DNA of 64,000 bases. Origin: Clytia hemisphaerica (taxonomy: Eukaryota > Cnidaria > Hydrozoa > Leptothecata > Clytiidae). Below are positions 11,909-23,166 of this stretch, one piece after another. The translations under genes and the position numbers were made by a program. Location of the stretch: positions 1,664,257 to 1,728,256 of the forward strand of contig CACVBU010001154.1 in NCBI GenBank assembly GCA_902728285.1. The letters run 5' to 3'. The stretch's first letter is position 1. Every line of letters starts with the position of its first letter. The notes under the pieces were generated by a model. It saw only the letters and a list, made by a program, of their open reading frames with translations, was not told where the DNA came from and searched no databases.

Positions 11909-13473
11909 TTTGAAGTTAGTGCACAAAGGTTTCTAGACGACTAAAATTTACTTTTTTGCTTTATTTCTAATATGTCTGAATTAGTCGTCTAGCTTGCTAG
12001 ACTAATCAAAAGAAAAAAAAAAAGTGAATAATTTGATTTTTTTGGTAGCATTGCGCATTTTTTTTATAAGAACCAGTAAATTTCGGCTCAGCCTGGACTG
12101 TTCTATGAAATTTTTGAAATTTTTAGGTTGCTCTTACGATTTTCTGTATTCTTAGGTTTCAACCAATTTTCAGCCTCGTGTCCTTGTAATTATTTTTTCT
12201 TATAAAAAAGTGTATGCCTTTATTGCACCTTGAAATTACAGCGTAAATACTAGTTTTTTATAAAATTTAAGCCTTAAGATTAAGTTTTAGAGTAAGCATT
12301 TTATTTTAAATTGATGGTACGATTAAATTTAATAGTATGATTAATATTATCTTTAAATGTATTTTCAGTATTGTCCCGAGAATCCAGTTTTTTCGTGAAA
12401 AAAAATCGCGAATCGACTTCTTTCATTTTCCTAGGGGTTTTTGCGAGTACCTCGCCAAAAACTGGGGATTTTTCATTCGTTCCGGTTGTTAGAAGATTTT
12501 TCAAATTCGATAGAAGGGGTGACTAGACAGTATAAGCTATAGGGGTTTTTGCCAAAATCCGAACTAATTATTTCTAAATGAAGAAAAGTTGAAAAAAAAT
12601 TTTGAAGCTCATAATTATTCCTTACAAATCCTTTACATTTTGAAAATTTAAGGCTTGTGATTTTTTCCGTGAAGAATTATGATTTAAAAAATCGGATATT
12701 CATTCGTCTACTTTCGTCGTCTGAAAATTTTAAGTCTTCTTGCTTAAAGCATTATTTTCACATGCAAGTTTTACGTCAGCACCTTAAAAGTTTACTTTGT
12801 TCTGTTCCATTTGAACCGTTTTATTCACTTCACATGTACACCCCTGTATCAGTGACCCGATGAGACCCGACCCATTGGATAATGCGATGAAAAAATTTGT
12901 CTAGAATGGCCTTATGTGGGTGGAATAATGAATAAAACCGAAAAAAATTTATTAAAATTCTCTACCCTGTTCAAAACTCGAGAGAATCGAGTTACTCGGG
13001 GTACCTAAGGCACAATAGCCGCACGAGGTTCCGACCCTGAACGTAAAATTTTTAGGTCTTTTCGAAGCGTTTCGATATAGAAAAATGAGATGAGGCATGG
13101 TCAGATGTTTCCACTTGCTCCATAATTAAAAAATTTCGAGAAAACCTCATTATTTTTGCCCCATTTTGATGACGTCATAAAAAGAAAATCTTGAATAACT
13201 TCAGGAAAAAGTTTTCGACTTCTAAAAATATAAATCGATGAAAGGAAGCGATTCAGATACAAAATTGAAAGATTTTTTTTGACGTCAGCAAAATTAGTCT
13301 AATAAAAACCGTTTTTTTTGTGGATCAATTCCTTATTGATATACGCCTTTGGTCAAAAACTTTTTCCTACTGGAAGTTATTCAATTTCTTATTTCTGTGA
13401 CGTCATCGAAATCATGAAAAAAAGTAAGTTAGTAAAAGTGAGTAAAAGTTTTTGTGATCTCAAATTCAAACCC
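11909..13473. other. Non-coding stretch with small hairpins
   Basis: It contains a short inverted repeat around 11935-12000 (CTAGACGACTA ... TAGTCGTCTAG) and a TATAAGAACA-family MITE at about 12058-12220. Open frames at 12301-12863 have no recognisable features. Confidence 0.5.
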
Positions 13474-13482
13474 GATTTTAGC

Positions 13483-14620
13483 GAGTCTGCTAAATTACGT
13501 GGGTTACGTGCGTGTCGTGGGTTAGTGGGTTCGTGGGTCCGTGCCCTCGTGGGTGTTCGTGGGTTAAAATGTCTCGTGGGTTCGTGGGTTCGTGGGTCAA
13601 AATATCTCGTGGGTTCGTGGGTTCGTGGGTCCAAAAAAAATCACGTGGGTTGAAATTGCTCGTGGGTTCGTGGGTTCGTGGGTCCAAAAAAATCACGTGG
13701 GTTCAAAAATTCCAATAATTTTCCAAAAATAAAAAATTAAAATTCATATGGGTCATCGGGTATTTTTTAGAGTAGTCGAAAAAATAGGTCGTAGACCTAT
13801 AGTGAAGCAAAAATTGTAAAAGTTTAAAATTGAAAAACTTCCTCATTGTTCTTCGTTCTTCTCACCCTATAATTAACTCAATAGTTTTTACGAGAAGAAA
13901 GAGCGAAATGGAAAATGTCAAAAGACATTTCCAGCTGATCTGATTTTAATATTAATATTTCTACCGCTGACCTTAAAAAAACGACCAAGATCACCAAGAA
14001 ATTATTCATCCGATTTTTATAAAAGAAAGGGTGGAAATTTGTTATTCCTATATGAAAGAATTCCTTTAGAAATTGTATATAGAGTCAGCTGACCAGCTTA
14101 TCAATTCACAAACAATTAGATTAACACAACAAATTTTACAGAGAGCCATAATTAAATTATACACGCTCCATAACTCGTGAATACTCATAACTCGTATAAG
14201 GGAGGGGAAGTGTAAATGAATTGATACGATATTTCTCTGAATGAGAAGATGATGAATTTAAGAATATGATATGAAACAGCGAAATGTAAACAATCTTTAC
14301 AGCTCTCGGCGCTCTGTTTAAAATATCATATCTTACACGATCTTACAGTATTGGGATTTTTGAAACATTTCGGACCAACGGAAAATTTTGGACCCACGGG
14401 TAAATTTGGACCCACGAGCGATTTTGACCCACGAACCCACGAATCCACGAGCAATTTCAACCCACGTGATTTTTTTTTGGACCCACGAACCCACGGACCC
14501 ACGAGATATTTTGACCCACGAACCCACGAACCCACGAGACATTTTAACTCACGAACACCCACGAGGGCACGAACCCACGAACCCACGACACGCACGTAAC
14601 CCACGTAATTTAGCAGACTC
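13483..14620. mobile_element. Foldback element with GTGGGT-array arms and 9-bp TSD
   Basis: The left arm (13483 to ~13715) begins GAGTCTGCTAAATTACGTGG and then repeats TCGTGGGT many times. The right arm (~14375-14620) is the reverse complement, ending CCACGTAATTTAGCAGACTC. The direct repeat GATTTTAGC flanks it exactly (13474-13482 and 14621-14629). The ~620-base core between the arms has no transposase ORF. The long arms of short tandem subrepeats are the hallmark of Foldback-type elements. A 9-bp duplication is typical of Mutator-like transposition, so a MULE source of transposase is inferred. Open frames inside the arms on both strands are repeat translation, not genes. Confidence 0.88.
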
Positions 14621-14621
14621 G

Positions 14622-14720
14622 ATTTTAGCCAACCTGGTGAAATTTATCTTTTTCATAGCCAACCCGGTGAAATTTTCTTTCTATAGCCAACCCGTTGGAT
14701 TTCAAAACTTCACCGGGTGA
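14622..14720. repeat. Short tandem repeat, 'TAGCCAACCCGGTGAAATTT'
   Basis: About three imperfect copies of a 30-base unit containing TAGCCAACC(C/T)GGTGAAATTT. It starts directly at the right edge of the foldback element, so the element inserted into or next to this array. Confidence 0.65.
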
Positions 14721-14967
14721 CGGAGACAGGAGTATATAGTTGGCCACTAGGAGATGCAATCAACGTTATGATATTTGAAAGAAAAAGTGAGAATTCCCTC
14801 TAAATTTTTAAAAAAGTCAGAATTTTAACATTAACTTAACATTGACTTTGACAACTTTCTTAGGATCACAGAATCAAAAGCTCAAAAATGTTCCACTAAT
14901 GGTGATAATATAACCAGAAAGCCACTTAACCCTTCAAGTTTGAAATGTATCCAAGTAAATAAAGTGT

Positions 14968-15051
14968 GTTGGACGGTGAAAAAGAATGCGGCTATTATAT
15001 TTTGATTTTTCCCGACATGTTTCGGACTCGGTCCGTTCTCAAGGGAATGAT
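14968..15051 (-). repeat. 84-bp insertion with hammerhead-like fold and 16-bp TSD
   Basis: The segment is flanked by exact copies of CAAGTAAATAAAGTGT (14952-14967 and 15052-15067). On the minus strand it can fold as stem I (TTCCC/GGGAA), stem II (CGGAC-CGA-GTCCG), then GAAAC-AT-GTC. This is the layout of the hammerhead ribozymes found at ends of Penelope-like elements. The first core segment reads CTTGAGA instead of CTGANGA, so activity is doubtful. A related copy lies at 37012-37080. Confidence 0.65.
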
Positions 15052-15067
15052 CAAGTAAATAAAGTGT

Positions 15068-16053
15068 AAATGCTTAAACCGCCATTTTCTCGCGAACTTC
15101 AAATTCTTTTTTGTTCTTTGAGATTGTTGTTTTCAAAGATTTACAAGTGGGTGCTGCAAGCGTTTTTACAACAAAAAGGAATTATATCACCTGCGGTTTT
15201 GTAAATTTTTCAGAATTATTTTTCTGGCTCGATTCATTGCGGGACAGCTATTTCGCGTTTTTGCTTCTGTGGCTGCTTCTGTATTAAGTTTTATTTGTTT
15301 GAATGGCTTGGCTAGGTGTCTAGCGAAAAAAATTTGTTCTTGCCCCTCATTTGCTTTGTTCTTACAAGGTAAGATAAATTAATACTAAATTGCACAAGAT
15401 AAATTTAAATAAACATAAATAGCTGTGTGTCTTATCCCTAAAGAACCCGGGGTCCACTTAAAGCTTTTTGATAGACTTGATGGCGCGATTAAGTGGCCCG
15501 GTAGTATATGGTATTATGCTTTTGCTTAGGCGAAAAACAGTCCGCCAGATTTTTGTTGTTTTTGGAAGGTAAAAACAGTATGAAGCGATATTTTTATTTG
15601 AGAATAAGGGATTGCAAATCTATTATTGATGTCTGTTTCTCATTTTTGATTTTATCTTTCAAATCTAAGTAATTTTTTTGTAATTTGGATTTTAAAAATT
15701 CTTTTTCAAAATGGCGACATCGCCAAACGCTCCTAGTCTACTTCACTGGACTCAGCGTCATCAAAAATTATCAAAACGCAAAGTTCAGCCAGAAGTAACT
15801 CTAGTCTAGGATCTCCAAGACACTCACTCCTACCTCGCAGATATCATCTTTCATAAAATACTAGACGTATCTCCACCCCTAGCTGAACCAAAATTATGCA
15901 CCATTTTTGATAGAATGACGTTGCAATTTTGCTTGCATTGAACGCCAGGGTTTCTACTGTGGTCTACTGTGTTCCACTGTGGTATAAATTTCTGGGAAGT
16001 GACAGAATCATCAATCTCACACCGGAGCCACTTGATTTCATTGATGGACGTCT
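15068..16053. other. Non-coding stretch
   Basis: No recognisable exon, ORF or terminal-repeat element was found in this stretch. Confidence 0.45.
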
Positions 16054-16719
16054 TACACGTTTATTTTACAAGAATATCCAAAATTTTTGAAGCCTTCGAA
16101 TATGTTCTTATCTTTTTGAGATTTAACCCTAAAAATGTTCTTAACATGTTCTTATTTTCGCCATTTTTCGAGTATTTTTGTCCCTTTTCTTAAGAAATCT
16201 GGTGTTTTAGAGTCCACCAACACATTATCACACTTATTTCTACCATATGTGTATATATTAGAATCTGTAAATCTACTGTGTAGATATTGTAAATGCTTTA
16301 ACCGGGGCTTTAACATATCGTTTCGTTCTTTGATAGTTAGGGTTGGGGTTAAATTAGCGTTAAATTGTCTGGAAACGTGAGATAGTTAGGGTTTAGGGTT
16401 TGAAATATGTTGTTCTTTGATAGTTAGGGTTAAGGTTTGTCGTTCTTTTTGTCGCCTTTTAATAGTTATTTGTCATTTTTTTTAGATTGTCTGGATAGTA
16501 TTTATACCGTAACTACTAATATGGTAGATTTTTGGATTTTTACATATCTACACATATGGTAGATTTACAATATCTACACATATAGTAGATTTACGGATTC
16601 TAATATCTACACATATGGTAGAGTCCACGAAGCCTTAAAATGTTCTTGACTTGTTCTTGATATTTTGGCCATCGAAGCCTTATGTTCTTATATAGTTTGC
16701 TCTTATAGAAAAACGTGTA
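16054..16719. repeat. MITE 'ACACGTTT' family with a nested second insertion
   Basis: The outer element has family ends (TACACGTTTATTTTACAAGAA and TCTTATAGAAAAACGTGTA). It is interrupted at 16218-16619; AGAGTCCAC stands on both sides (16209-16217 and 16620-16628), a 9-bp duplication. The insert carries an inner inverted repeat: ACCATATGTGTA-ATTAGAATC on the left (from 16241) and GATTCTAATATCTACACATATGGT on the right. Confidence 0.75.
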
Positions 16720-16835
16720 TAGAAACGTGTAGCGCAATCAGAATCATAAAAAGCGAACTAAGGGACTGGGTTCGAGTTTGCGGAATTATTTCAGATTTAT
16801 TATTTACTTTTGCTCGCTTTGTGGTCATAGTCATT

Positions 16836-17083
16836 ATAAAAAACCCTGGCCTGGTAATGTATTGTTTTAGCTTTATTGTCAGCTTTTCCTTTGTTGTAAA
16901 TAAAAGGCAAGCTGCGATTTGCATACTTTTTGATCACGTTACCATATTCAGCTCTTGGGATTGGTTAATATTATAATCACACGATCAAAAACTATGCAAA
17001 ACAAACCAATTTAAGGTACGCAAGCTTTAACAGTTAATAATAGAAAGAAACAAAAGCCTTCCAGACCGGGTTTTTTATAATGA
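16836..17083. repeat. MITE 'TATAAAAAACCCTGG', copy 1
   Basis: Left end TATAAAAAACCCTGGCCTGG, right end CCAGACCGGGTTTTTTATA; the inside has TTTTTGATCACGTTACCA. A second copy follows at 17266-17503. Confidence 0.75.
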
Positions 17084-17265
17084 CGATGCTTTGATTGTCT
17101 TGTCCCATGTCAATTTTATTTGTGATGTCATATTTAATTGATTTTAAAATGTTATTTTTCAACAAGCCGTTATTATTGAACTTGGATTTATAGCTGTGAA
17201 AATCAATCGTGTAAAGGGTGTCAGGTTGGCTTGGATTGACTTTTTAGACAGTTATTGGACAAAAC

Positions 17266-17503
17266 ATAAAAAACCCTGGTCTGGAAGCCTTTTTTTTCTT
17301 TCCATTGTTTCTTAATTGAACTTGCGTTGAGAAATTAGTTTGTTTTGCTCACTTTTTGATCTTGTGATTAAATCTTAAACCAATCCCAAGAGGAATATTT
17401 GGTAACGTGATCAAAAACTGAGCAAATCGATTTTTATATTTTGATATAAACAAAGGGAAAAGCTAACAAAAAGTTAAAACAATAAGCTTCCAGAACAGTG
17501 TTT
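17266..17503. repeat. MITE 'TATAAAAAACCCTGG', copy 2
   Basis: Left end TAAAAAACCCTGGTCTGGAAGC, right end GCTTCCAGAACAGTGTTTTTTATA. The interior resembles copy 1, including GTAACGTGATCAAAAACT. Confidence 0.75.
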
Positions 17504-17647
17504 TTTATACGGACTACGGACTAAAGTTGAATCAATATTCTTGTACTGGTCGAGACTGCGTCCAAGTGAATGTTCTATTATCTGTTCGACACAGATATGA
17601 ATAATTTTCTGGTACAATTCCGAAAAGTTTTAAAAATGAAGAATTTT

Positions 17648-18010
17648 TGGACCTACCCCGGTGGGATGGAGGTCCTATAAATTAACCTTTGTCCGTTCGT
17701 CCGTTCGTTCGTTCGTTCGTTCGTTATTAGCTTTCCTCGTGATTGGCTCATTAGTTTTTTCTGATTTTTTGCACAAAGATGTGTAACTATGAACCCTCGA
17801 ATGTGACGGAGCCCGATTTTCGAAAAAAAAAATTCAATTTTTGGGCAAATTTGGGCCAAAAAACGGCTAAAAAACGGGTTTTTTGGACTTTGTGAAAAAT
17901 TGGATCATTAACTTTTTCTGATTTTTTGCATGAAAGTAGGGTACCATCATAGGTAAAATATGGCTCAAGCAGATTTTTTCAAAAAAATTTTGTTGGCTCA
18001 AAAAACGCAT
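17648..18010. repeat. Dispersed repeat with TTCG run, copy 2
   Basis: Second copy of the repeat at 2250-2640: 'ggacctaccccggtgggatgg', a run of TTCG, then GATTGGCTCATTAG and GGGCAAATTTGGGCC in the same order. Non-coding. Confidence 0.7.
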
Positions 18011-18423
18011 GTTTATCTATAAGAATCACTATTATTAAGCATACATCAATGTTCTTAGCCAAATTACTCAATTTTTTGATGAGATAGATGTTTTTTTTTG
18101 CTCACAAAGTTTTGAATATGAAAGAATATTTCAAGAGCATGAAATTTTGGTTTCTTAACGTTTTTTTTTATAAGAAACAAACGACTAATGTTGATAGATC
18201 GTCACTATTTGTGTTCTGAATGATTGTCTAATGGTCACGCTCACGTAGATATCAATTATATATATGTGTTAAATGCATAACCAGGTAGGTCCATAAAAGT
18301 ATCACTTGTTTTGTTTTTATTTGAATTTCTATTTCAAAACGTTAACATATTTCTGCCAAACCATGAGAGATTTGGTTTGTTTCTTAAATTATTTTGCTCT
18401 TTGTGGAAATTCTTTGAGTTATT

Positions 18424-18690
18424 TAACCCGATTCATACTAGGCTTTTAGGAGTGCTTCAAAACTAGGGGAGGGGGGCTTTTCCTGTACCACCCCTTAACT
18501 TTTAATCTTAGTGGGTCTTTTTGGATGAAATTTAACAGACAAGACCCTTGTCATGTAAGTTAACTTTTGACAAAAAAATCTTTGATGACGTCACTCATCA
18601 TTTCCAAAGTGAGTAAAAACCGAAGATTTCCTTTGTTCTTATAAATGGATATTGTATTATAAGGCTTTAAAAAAAGTTCCCTATATTTAT
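18424..18690. repeat. Left half of the 'AACCC...GGGTT' repeat family
   Basis: Closely resembles 62465-62725 (CTTTTAGG, CTTTTCC, CACCCCTTAACTTTT, GATGACGTCACTCA, TTTGTTCTTATAAAT). Only the left half is present; the right half is missing next to the mariner-type MITE. A right half stands alone at 22102-22233. Confidence 0.75.
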
Positions 18691-18694
18691 TGTA

Positions 18695-18945
18695 CATGGT
18701 GTCCCTAATTAAAGTATCGAGTTTGAACATGCGATTGAGTAGAAAGTTTTATGTGCGTGTTCACAAAATTGTATTTTAAGCTCTCCCTCTTTTTTCTTTG
18801 TCATTACAATTAATTTATACGTTGTAACTACCTTTTGTAATAAGCCTGTGTGATGGAGAACGTTCTTATATTTTAGCGATAACACACACAAACTTTTCTA
18901 CTCAATCGCATGTTCAAACTCGATACTTTAATTAGGGACACCCTG
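18695..18945. mobile_element. Mariner-type MITE, TA target site
   Basis: Near-perfect terminal inverted repeats of about 55 bases start CA(T/G)GGTGTCCCTAATTAAAGT and continue ATCGAGTTTGAACATGCG. Both sides carry TA (18693-18694 and 18946-18947). The GGTGTCCC end and TA target are typical of Tc1/mariner elements. The 251-base element has no transposase. The 60-residue ORF inside is not a gene. Confidence 0.85.
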
Positions 18946-19581
18946 TAATGTAATTGTGTTCATTTGTAGTTAATTAGGTTTATATACTTTATTGTTTGCT
19001 AATAGCTTTGCACATTGTAATTATCTTAGGAATACTAATGTCTCTTGTGTATTCTAAATGTCTTGTAAGTCCCTTGAGACAGTTCATTGTATGTTTCTTG
19101 TTAAATGTTCAGTGAATTTCTACGTTTGTCAGAAGTGTGTTAATAATATTGCTGTCAGTGTATGTTAGTGTACGTGAAAAGTGTTTTTAGTAAGTATATT
19201 TTATATCTCATTTCTCGATATTTCTCGACTTTCTTGTACTTCAACATAGACTTTTGTATATAATTTGTTTAAACTTGTGTTCTATATTTGCTTTATAGCC
19301 GTTATTCATCACAGAATACACGCGTCTGAAAACCCAACAAGGTCACTTCAGCATTTTATGGTCGTCGAACAAGGCGCGCGGCTTAATTATCGCATAAATT
19401 ACATAAATCAAGCCTTCAAAGGCTGTCGCTTTGGGCTCAACAAAAGTTGAAACTTTTCAACTTTTTTCGCTAGGCCGGTTTGGTTCTCCTATCGTTCTTT
19501 TTTGCAATCAGAAGAGACATTTAACTCTCTTGCAAAAAATATCAACAATAGAAAAAAGAAAAAATGTGCAGCAATTCTCCC
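18946..19581. other. Non-coding stretch
   Basis: AT-rich sequence without a recognisable exon. Two overlapping short frames at 19265-19649 run into the foldback arm and are not supported. Confidence 0.45.
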
Positions 19582-19592
19582 CTTTATTTTGG

Positions 19593-22016
19593 GCATACCG
19601 GATAAGTGGGATGGGGGAACCCGGGAACCTAAAGTGGGAACCTAAATGAACACCTGAAAAGTGGGATGGGGGAACCTAAGTGGGAACCTAAATGAACACC
19701 GGAAAAGTGGGATGGGGGAACCTAAGTGGGAACCTAAATGAACACCGGAAAAGTGGGATGGGGGAACCTATGGGAACCTAAATGAACACTGAAAAGTGGG
19801 ATGGGGAACCTAAGTGGGAACCTAAATGAACACCTGAAAAGTGGGATGGGGGAACCTAAGTGGGAACCTAAATGAACACCGGAAAAGTGGGATGGGGGGA
19901 ACCTAAGTGGGAACCTAAATGAACACCTGAAAAGTGGGATGGGGGAACCTAAGTGGGAACCTAAATGAACACCGGAAAAGTGGGATGGGGGAACCTAAAG
20001 TGGGAACCTAAATTTTTATTTTTATTATTTTTTTTTTTATTATTATTATTTTTTTTTATAGCAATATATTTCGCAGGTCTATTGACCTCTATGAAACAGA
20101 ACTTTTGATTTTACATTTTATAAAGTTTTTTCTCCCTTTCTTTTATCAAACGCTCTTTGAAGACTTGTAAGGATGGTGCTTCAACAATATCTTCTTCTAG
20201 ATCATTCCAAGGTTTCACACTTCTGTGAAAAAGAGAGTTGCTTTGGTAGCCTCTCATACCGTCATTAGCAAAGTTCCTTTGAAGCTCGTAATCATGCTGA
20301 CGTCGTGGTCGTCTTCGAGGAGTCAATTTCTCTGATCTTATAGACTAGTCATAAATGTGGAGGTTCTTGAAAACTTCCACCATATCACCAACTTGCCGCC
20401 TGGTCTTTAGGCTAGGTAGATTGATGAGTCGTAGCCGATCTTCGTATGAGTAGTTTCTATAGCAACTAACTAGCCTTGTAGCTCTTCGTTGGACGCCCTC
20501 AATTGCTTTGATATGTTTGATTAGCCTTGGAGACCATACTACATGTGCATATTCCAAATGGGGTCTGACAAATGCAATGAAAAGCGCTCGAAACATATCT
20601 GGTGAGAGAAATTCGAAGCTCCTGCTAATCAAGCCAACGATAGAGTTAGCTTTCTTGATTTTACTGAATATATGGACTTCAAAGGTCAGGTCACTATCGA
20701 TTATCACTCCTAGATCTTTTTCTTGGTCAACATGTTCTAGAACAGATCCTGCTATGGTATAGGGATGGACATATTTGATGTTCCAAAATTTACCCAGTGT
20801 TAAAACATGACACTTGTTCGGATGAAATTCTAAAAGCCAGTCCTTTGACCAAATTTTAAACCCTTAGAGTGACTTATTCTCATTTTGCTCATTTCCACCC
20901 TTACAGTGTACTTTGGGAAGCTTGGAAAAAAGGGCCGCACGTACGGTAGGTCGTTTACCTTGAGTGCCCCCCCCCCGTGGATCTATGCCTATGTGTGTTG
21001 AAACGTGGCAAGCCGTGCAATATGTTCTATTTTACTATCAAACATTTTTAATTAATGAAGTGTATTCACACGCTGTACTGTTTGGTTGGTACAGAAAGAA
21101 AAACGAGCTAGAATCTGTTAAATGCTAAGCGACCCCAGCCCTGACCCGAAAATTGGAGCTGCTAATAAAAAACAATGTGTATTGCATCAAGAGTGAACAA
21201 AACTAGATCGTAAATAATGTTTTACTAGATTCTGTATTCAAGCAAATTAGATCCGTGCAAAAGAAAGAAGAGGCTCTAAGTTATCCATCGAGCTATGAAC
21301 GAACTTCTAATTCCTTCTAGATTTGAAGATATGACGGTTTAAAGTTTAAAGTTTAAAGTCAATTAAGTTAATTTACTAAAAAGAACCTTTCAAAAAGATG
21401 CACTATAAAACTGCTGATAAATAAACATGCTTTTTTGAGCTAATTGAATAAACAAATTCCCTTTGTTTTATTTTCAACATTATTGTTTGCGAACCGTAAT
21501 GTAAAAAGTAAATAACTGGTGTTCTTATTATGATAAAAGGTTTTTTCTTTCATTGCATATAATATCTTTCTTATCTTTATGTATTTTGTTTTTAAACAAA
21601 ATATTTCAATTCTATTAATAATTAAACAACTTAGGTTCCCACTTAGGTTCCCCCATCCCACTTTTCAGGTGTTCATTTAGGTTCCCACTTTAGGTTCCCC
21701 CATCCCACTTTTCCGGTGTTCATTTAGGTTCCCACTTAGGTTTCCCCCATCCCCATTTTTCAGGTGTTTCATTTAGGTTCCCACTTAGGTTTCCCCATCC
21801 CACTTTTCAGGTTGTTCAGGACATTTAGGTTTCCCACTTAGGTTCCCCCATCCCACTTTTCAGGTGTTCATTTAGGTTCCCACTTAGGTTCCCCCATCCC
21901 ACTTTTCAGGTGTTCATTTAGGTTCCCACTTAGGTTCCCCCATCCCACTTTTCAGGTGTTCATTTAGGTTCCCACTTTAGGTTCCCAGGTTCCCCCATCC
22001 CACTTATCCGGTATGC
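19593..22016. mobile_element. Foldback element with ~46-bp minisatellite arms, carrying a LINE 3' end
   Basis: The left arm (19593-20010) starts GCATACCGGATAAGTGGG and repeats GTGGGATGGGGGAACCTAAG / TGGGAACCTAAATGAACACC about nine times. The right arm (~21632-22016) is the same array inverted, ending CCCACTTATCCGGTATGC. CTTTATTTTGG flanks both ends (19582-19592 and 22017-22027). The ~1.6-kb core holds a 5'-truncated LINE in minus orientation plus ~750 bases without ORFs. The architecture is the same as the 13483-14620 element but the sequence is different. Confidence 0.88.
20011..20870 (-). pseudogene. 5'-truncated jockey/CR1-like LINE, RT C-terminal part
   Basis: Reading from ~20868 down, the minus strand shows the typical thumb/C-terminal region of a non-LTR reverse transcriptase: WLLEFHPNKCHVLTLG, then DLGVIIDSDLTF, PHLEYAHVVWSP, GVQRRATRLV, TRRQVGDMVEVFK, then SLFHRSVKPWNDLEE. 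One in-frame TAG (about 20345-20347) interrupts it and coding resumes in the same frame down to ~20111. The T-rich run at 20011-20062 is the A-rich 3' tail seen in antisense. The catalytic FADD region and the endonuclease are absent, so this is a dead copy. It begins right at the end of the foldback arm. Confidence 0.88.
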
Positions 22017-22101
22017 CTTTATTTTGGATCAGTGGAATGAGAAAAGCGTCCAGCGACCAAAGCGCTCACCGACCATAAAATACTGAGTGGGCCTTTACTG
22101 T

Positions 22102-22233
22102 TATAAGTTAGGAACTTACAGAAAGTTTCATGCCAAAACCTCTTTTTAGGAGCTATTAACAATAGTTTCACCCCGAACAGAAACTGCCCAACTGCCACCC
22201 CAACCCCCCCCCCCCCAGTACAAATAGGGTTAA
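22102..22233. repeat. Right half of the 'AACCC...GGGTT' repeat family
   Basis: Matches the right end of the complete copy at 62465-63025: AAGTTAGGAA-TTACAGAAA, GAGCTATTA-CAATAGTTT, CCGAACAGAAA and AATAGGGTTAAG. A run of C residues interrupts it. Confidence 0.65.
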
Positions 22234-22760
22234 GATCTGGAAATGGAAAATTTAGTAGTACGATCAGGTAATCAGTGGTTTGTCATATTTTTAACGGGGT
22301 TTGAAGCTGTTCCACTTTTCAGCAGGATTTTTAAGTTAAGCTCGGATGATTTTGACCGGGTCACTGGTATCACACACATATTTTATAATGTTATAAAATT
22401 ACTATCTAAAAATTAATTTTGTTTCATGGGTCACGACTTTAACATACACAATGCTATCAAAACCAAGCATCGCACAAATCTATGAAAAAGCTTAAACCTC
22501 TGATTTAACCACGCATGCATTTATATAAGTTTCATGATCTATACTGCAACTCCTATTCAAATTCTAACCCGCACATTTTTTTCTTGATCTATTTATTATC
22601 TACATTTGAATGATAATGCACACGACACGAAAGATGGAAAAAAAGAATAAAAACTCCAGTATATTGTATGTATTTAGATCAAAAAATCTTTTTAATTTTG
22701 GCGAACCAGGAATTTTTTTAATTTTGGCGAGAGCTTGATTTGGCGAACGACCTAAAGTTC

Positions 22761-22977
22761 CCTTAAAGGGACATAACAGTACTTGCGAAATTTGTCAGCG
22801 GATACAAAATTAAAACAAATGTCACATGTCAAAATAAAACATCAAACCAAATATGGCTAATTTTGATTGTTCAATTGTTTTACAAGTTTGTTTTGGACAC
22901 GTGATTTTAATTGTTCTCTTTAATGACACGTGGTTCGCGCAATATTTACATTTTACTACTTTTATGTCCCTTTAAGG
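22761..22977. repeat. MITE 'CCTTAAAGGGACATAA'
   Basis: Left end CCTTAAAGGGACATAACAGTA, right end TTTTATGTCCCTTTAAGG. The 217-base interior has no ORF. Confidence 0.75.
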
Positions 22978-23166
22978 TAGTTTGATCTTATAGAAAAAAA
23001 CGTGTATCAATCAGCAGCTTTCCCAGGTTTGCGCAGTGCTAGCGGGTGGTAACCAAGTATAAATCTATGGTCATCGGTGCCAATTATATATATCTAATTT
23101 TTATCAATTATTAGGCGGCTGTAAGCCCATCATATCGAATTCATCATCATCATCATCCTTCGACCG

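Noticed and set aside
13318-13718. Overlapping open frames on both strands translating to WVRG/DPRTHEPT-like repeats
   Set aside because: They are translations of the TCGTGGGT array in the foldback arm; open in all frames because the repeat lacks stops.
14326-14720. Second set of repeat-coded frames
   Set aside because: Mirror image of the left arm; not genes.
16310-16440. TTAGGGTT/TTTAGGG motifs suggesting telomeric sequence
   Set aside because: Only a few dispersed, imperfect units inside a nested repeat; no array.
19600-20010. Regular ~46-bp direct repeats, considered as CRISPR
   Set aside because: No unique spacers between repeats, an inverted copy 1.6 kb away and a eukaryotic setting; this is a minisatellite arm.
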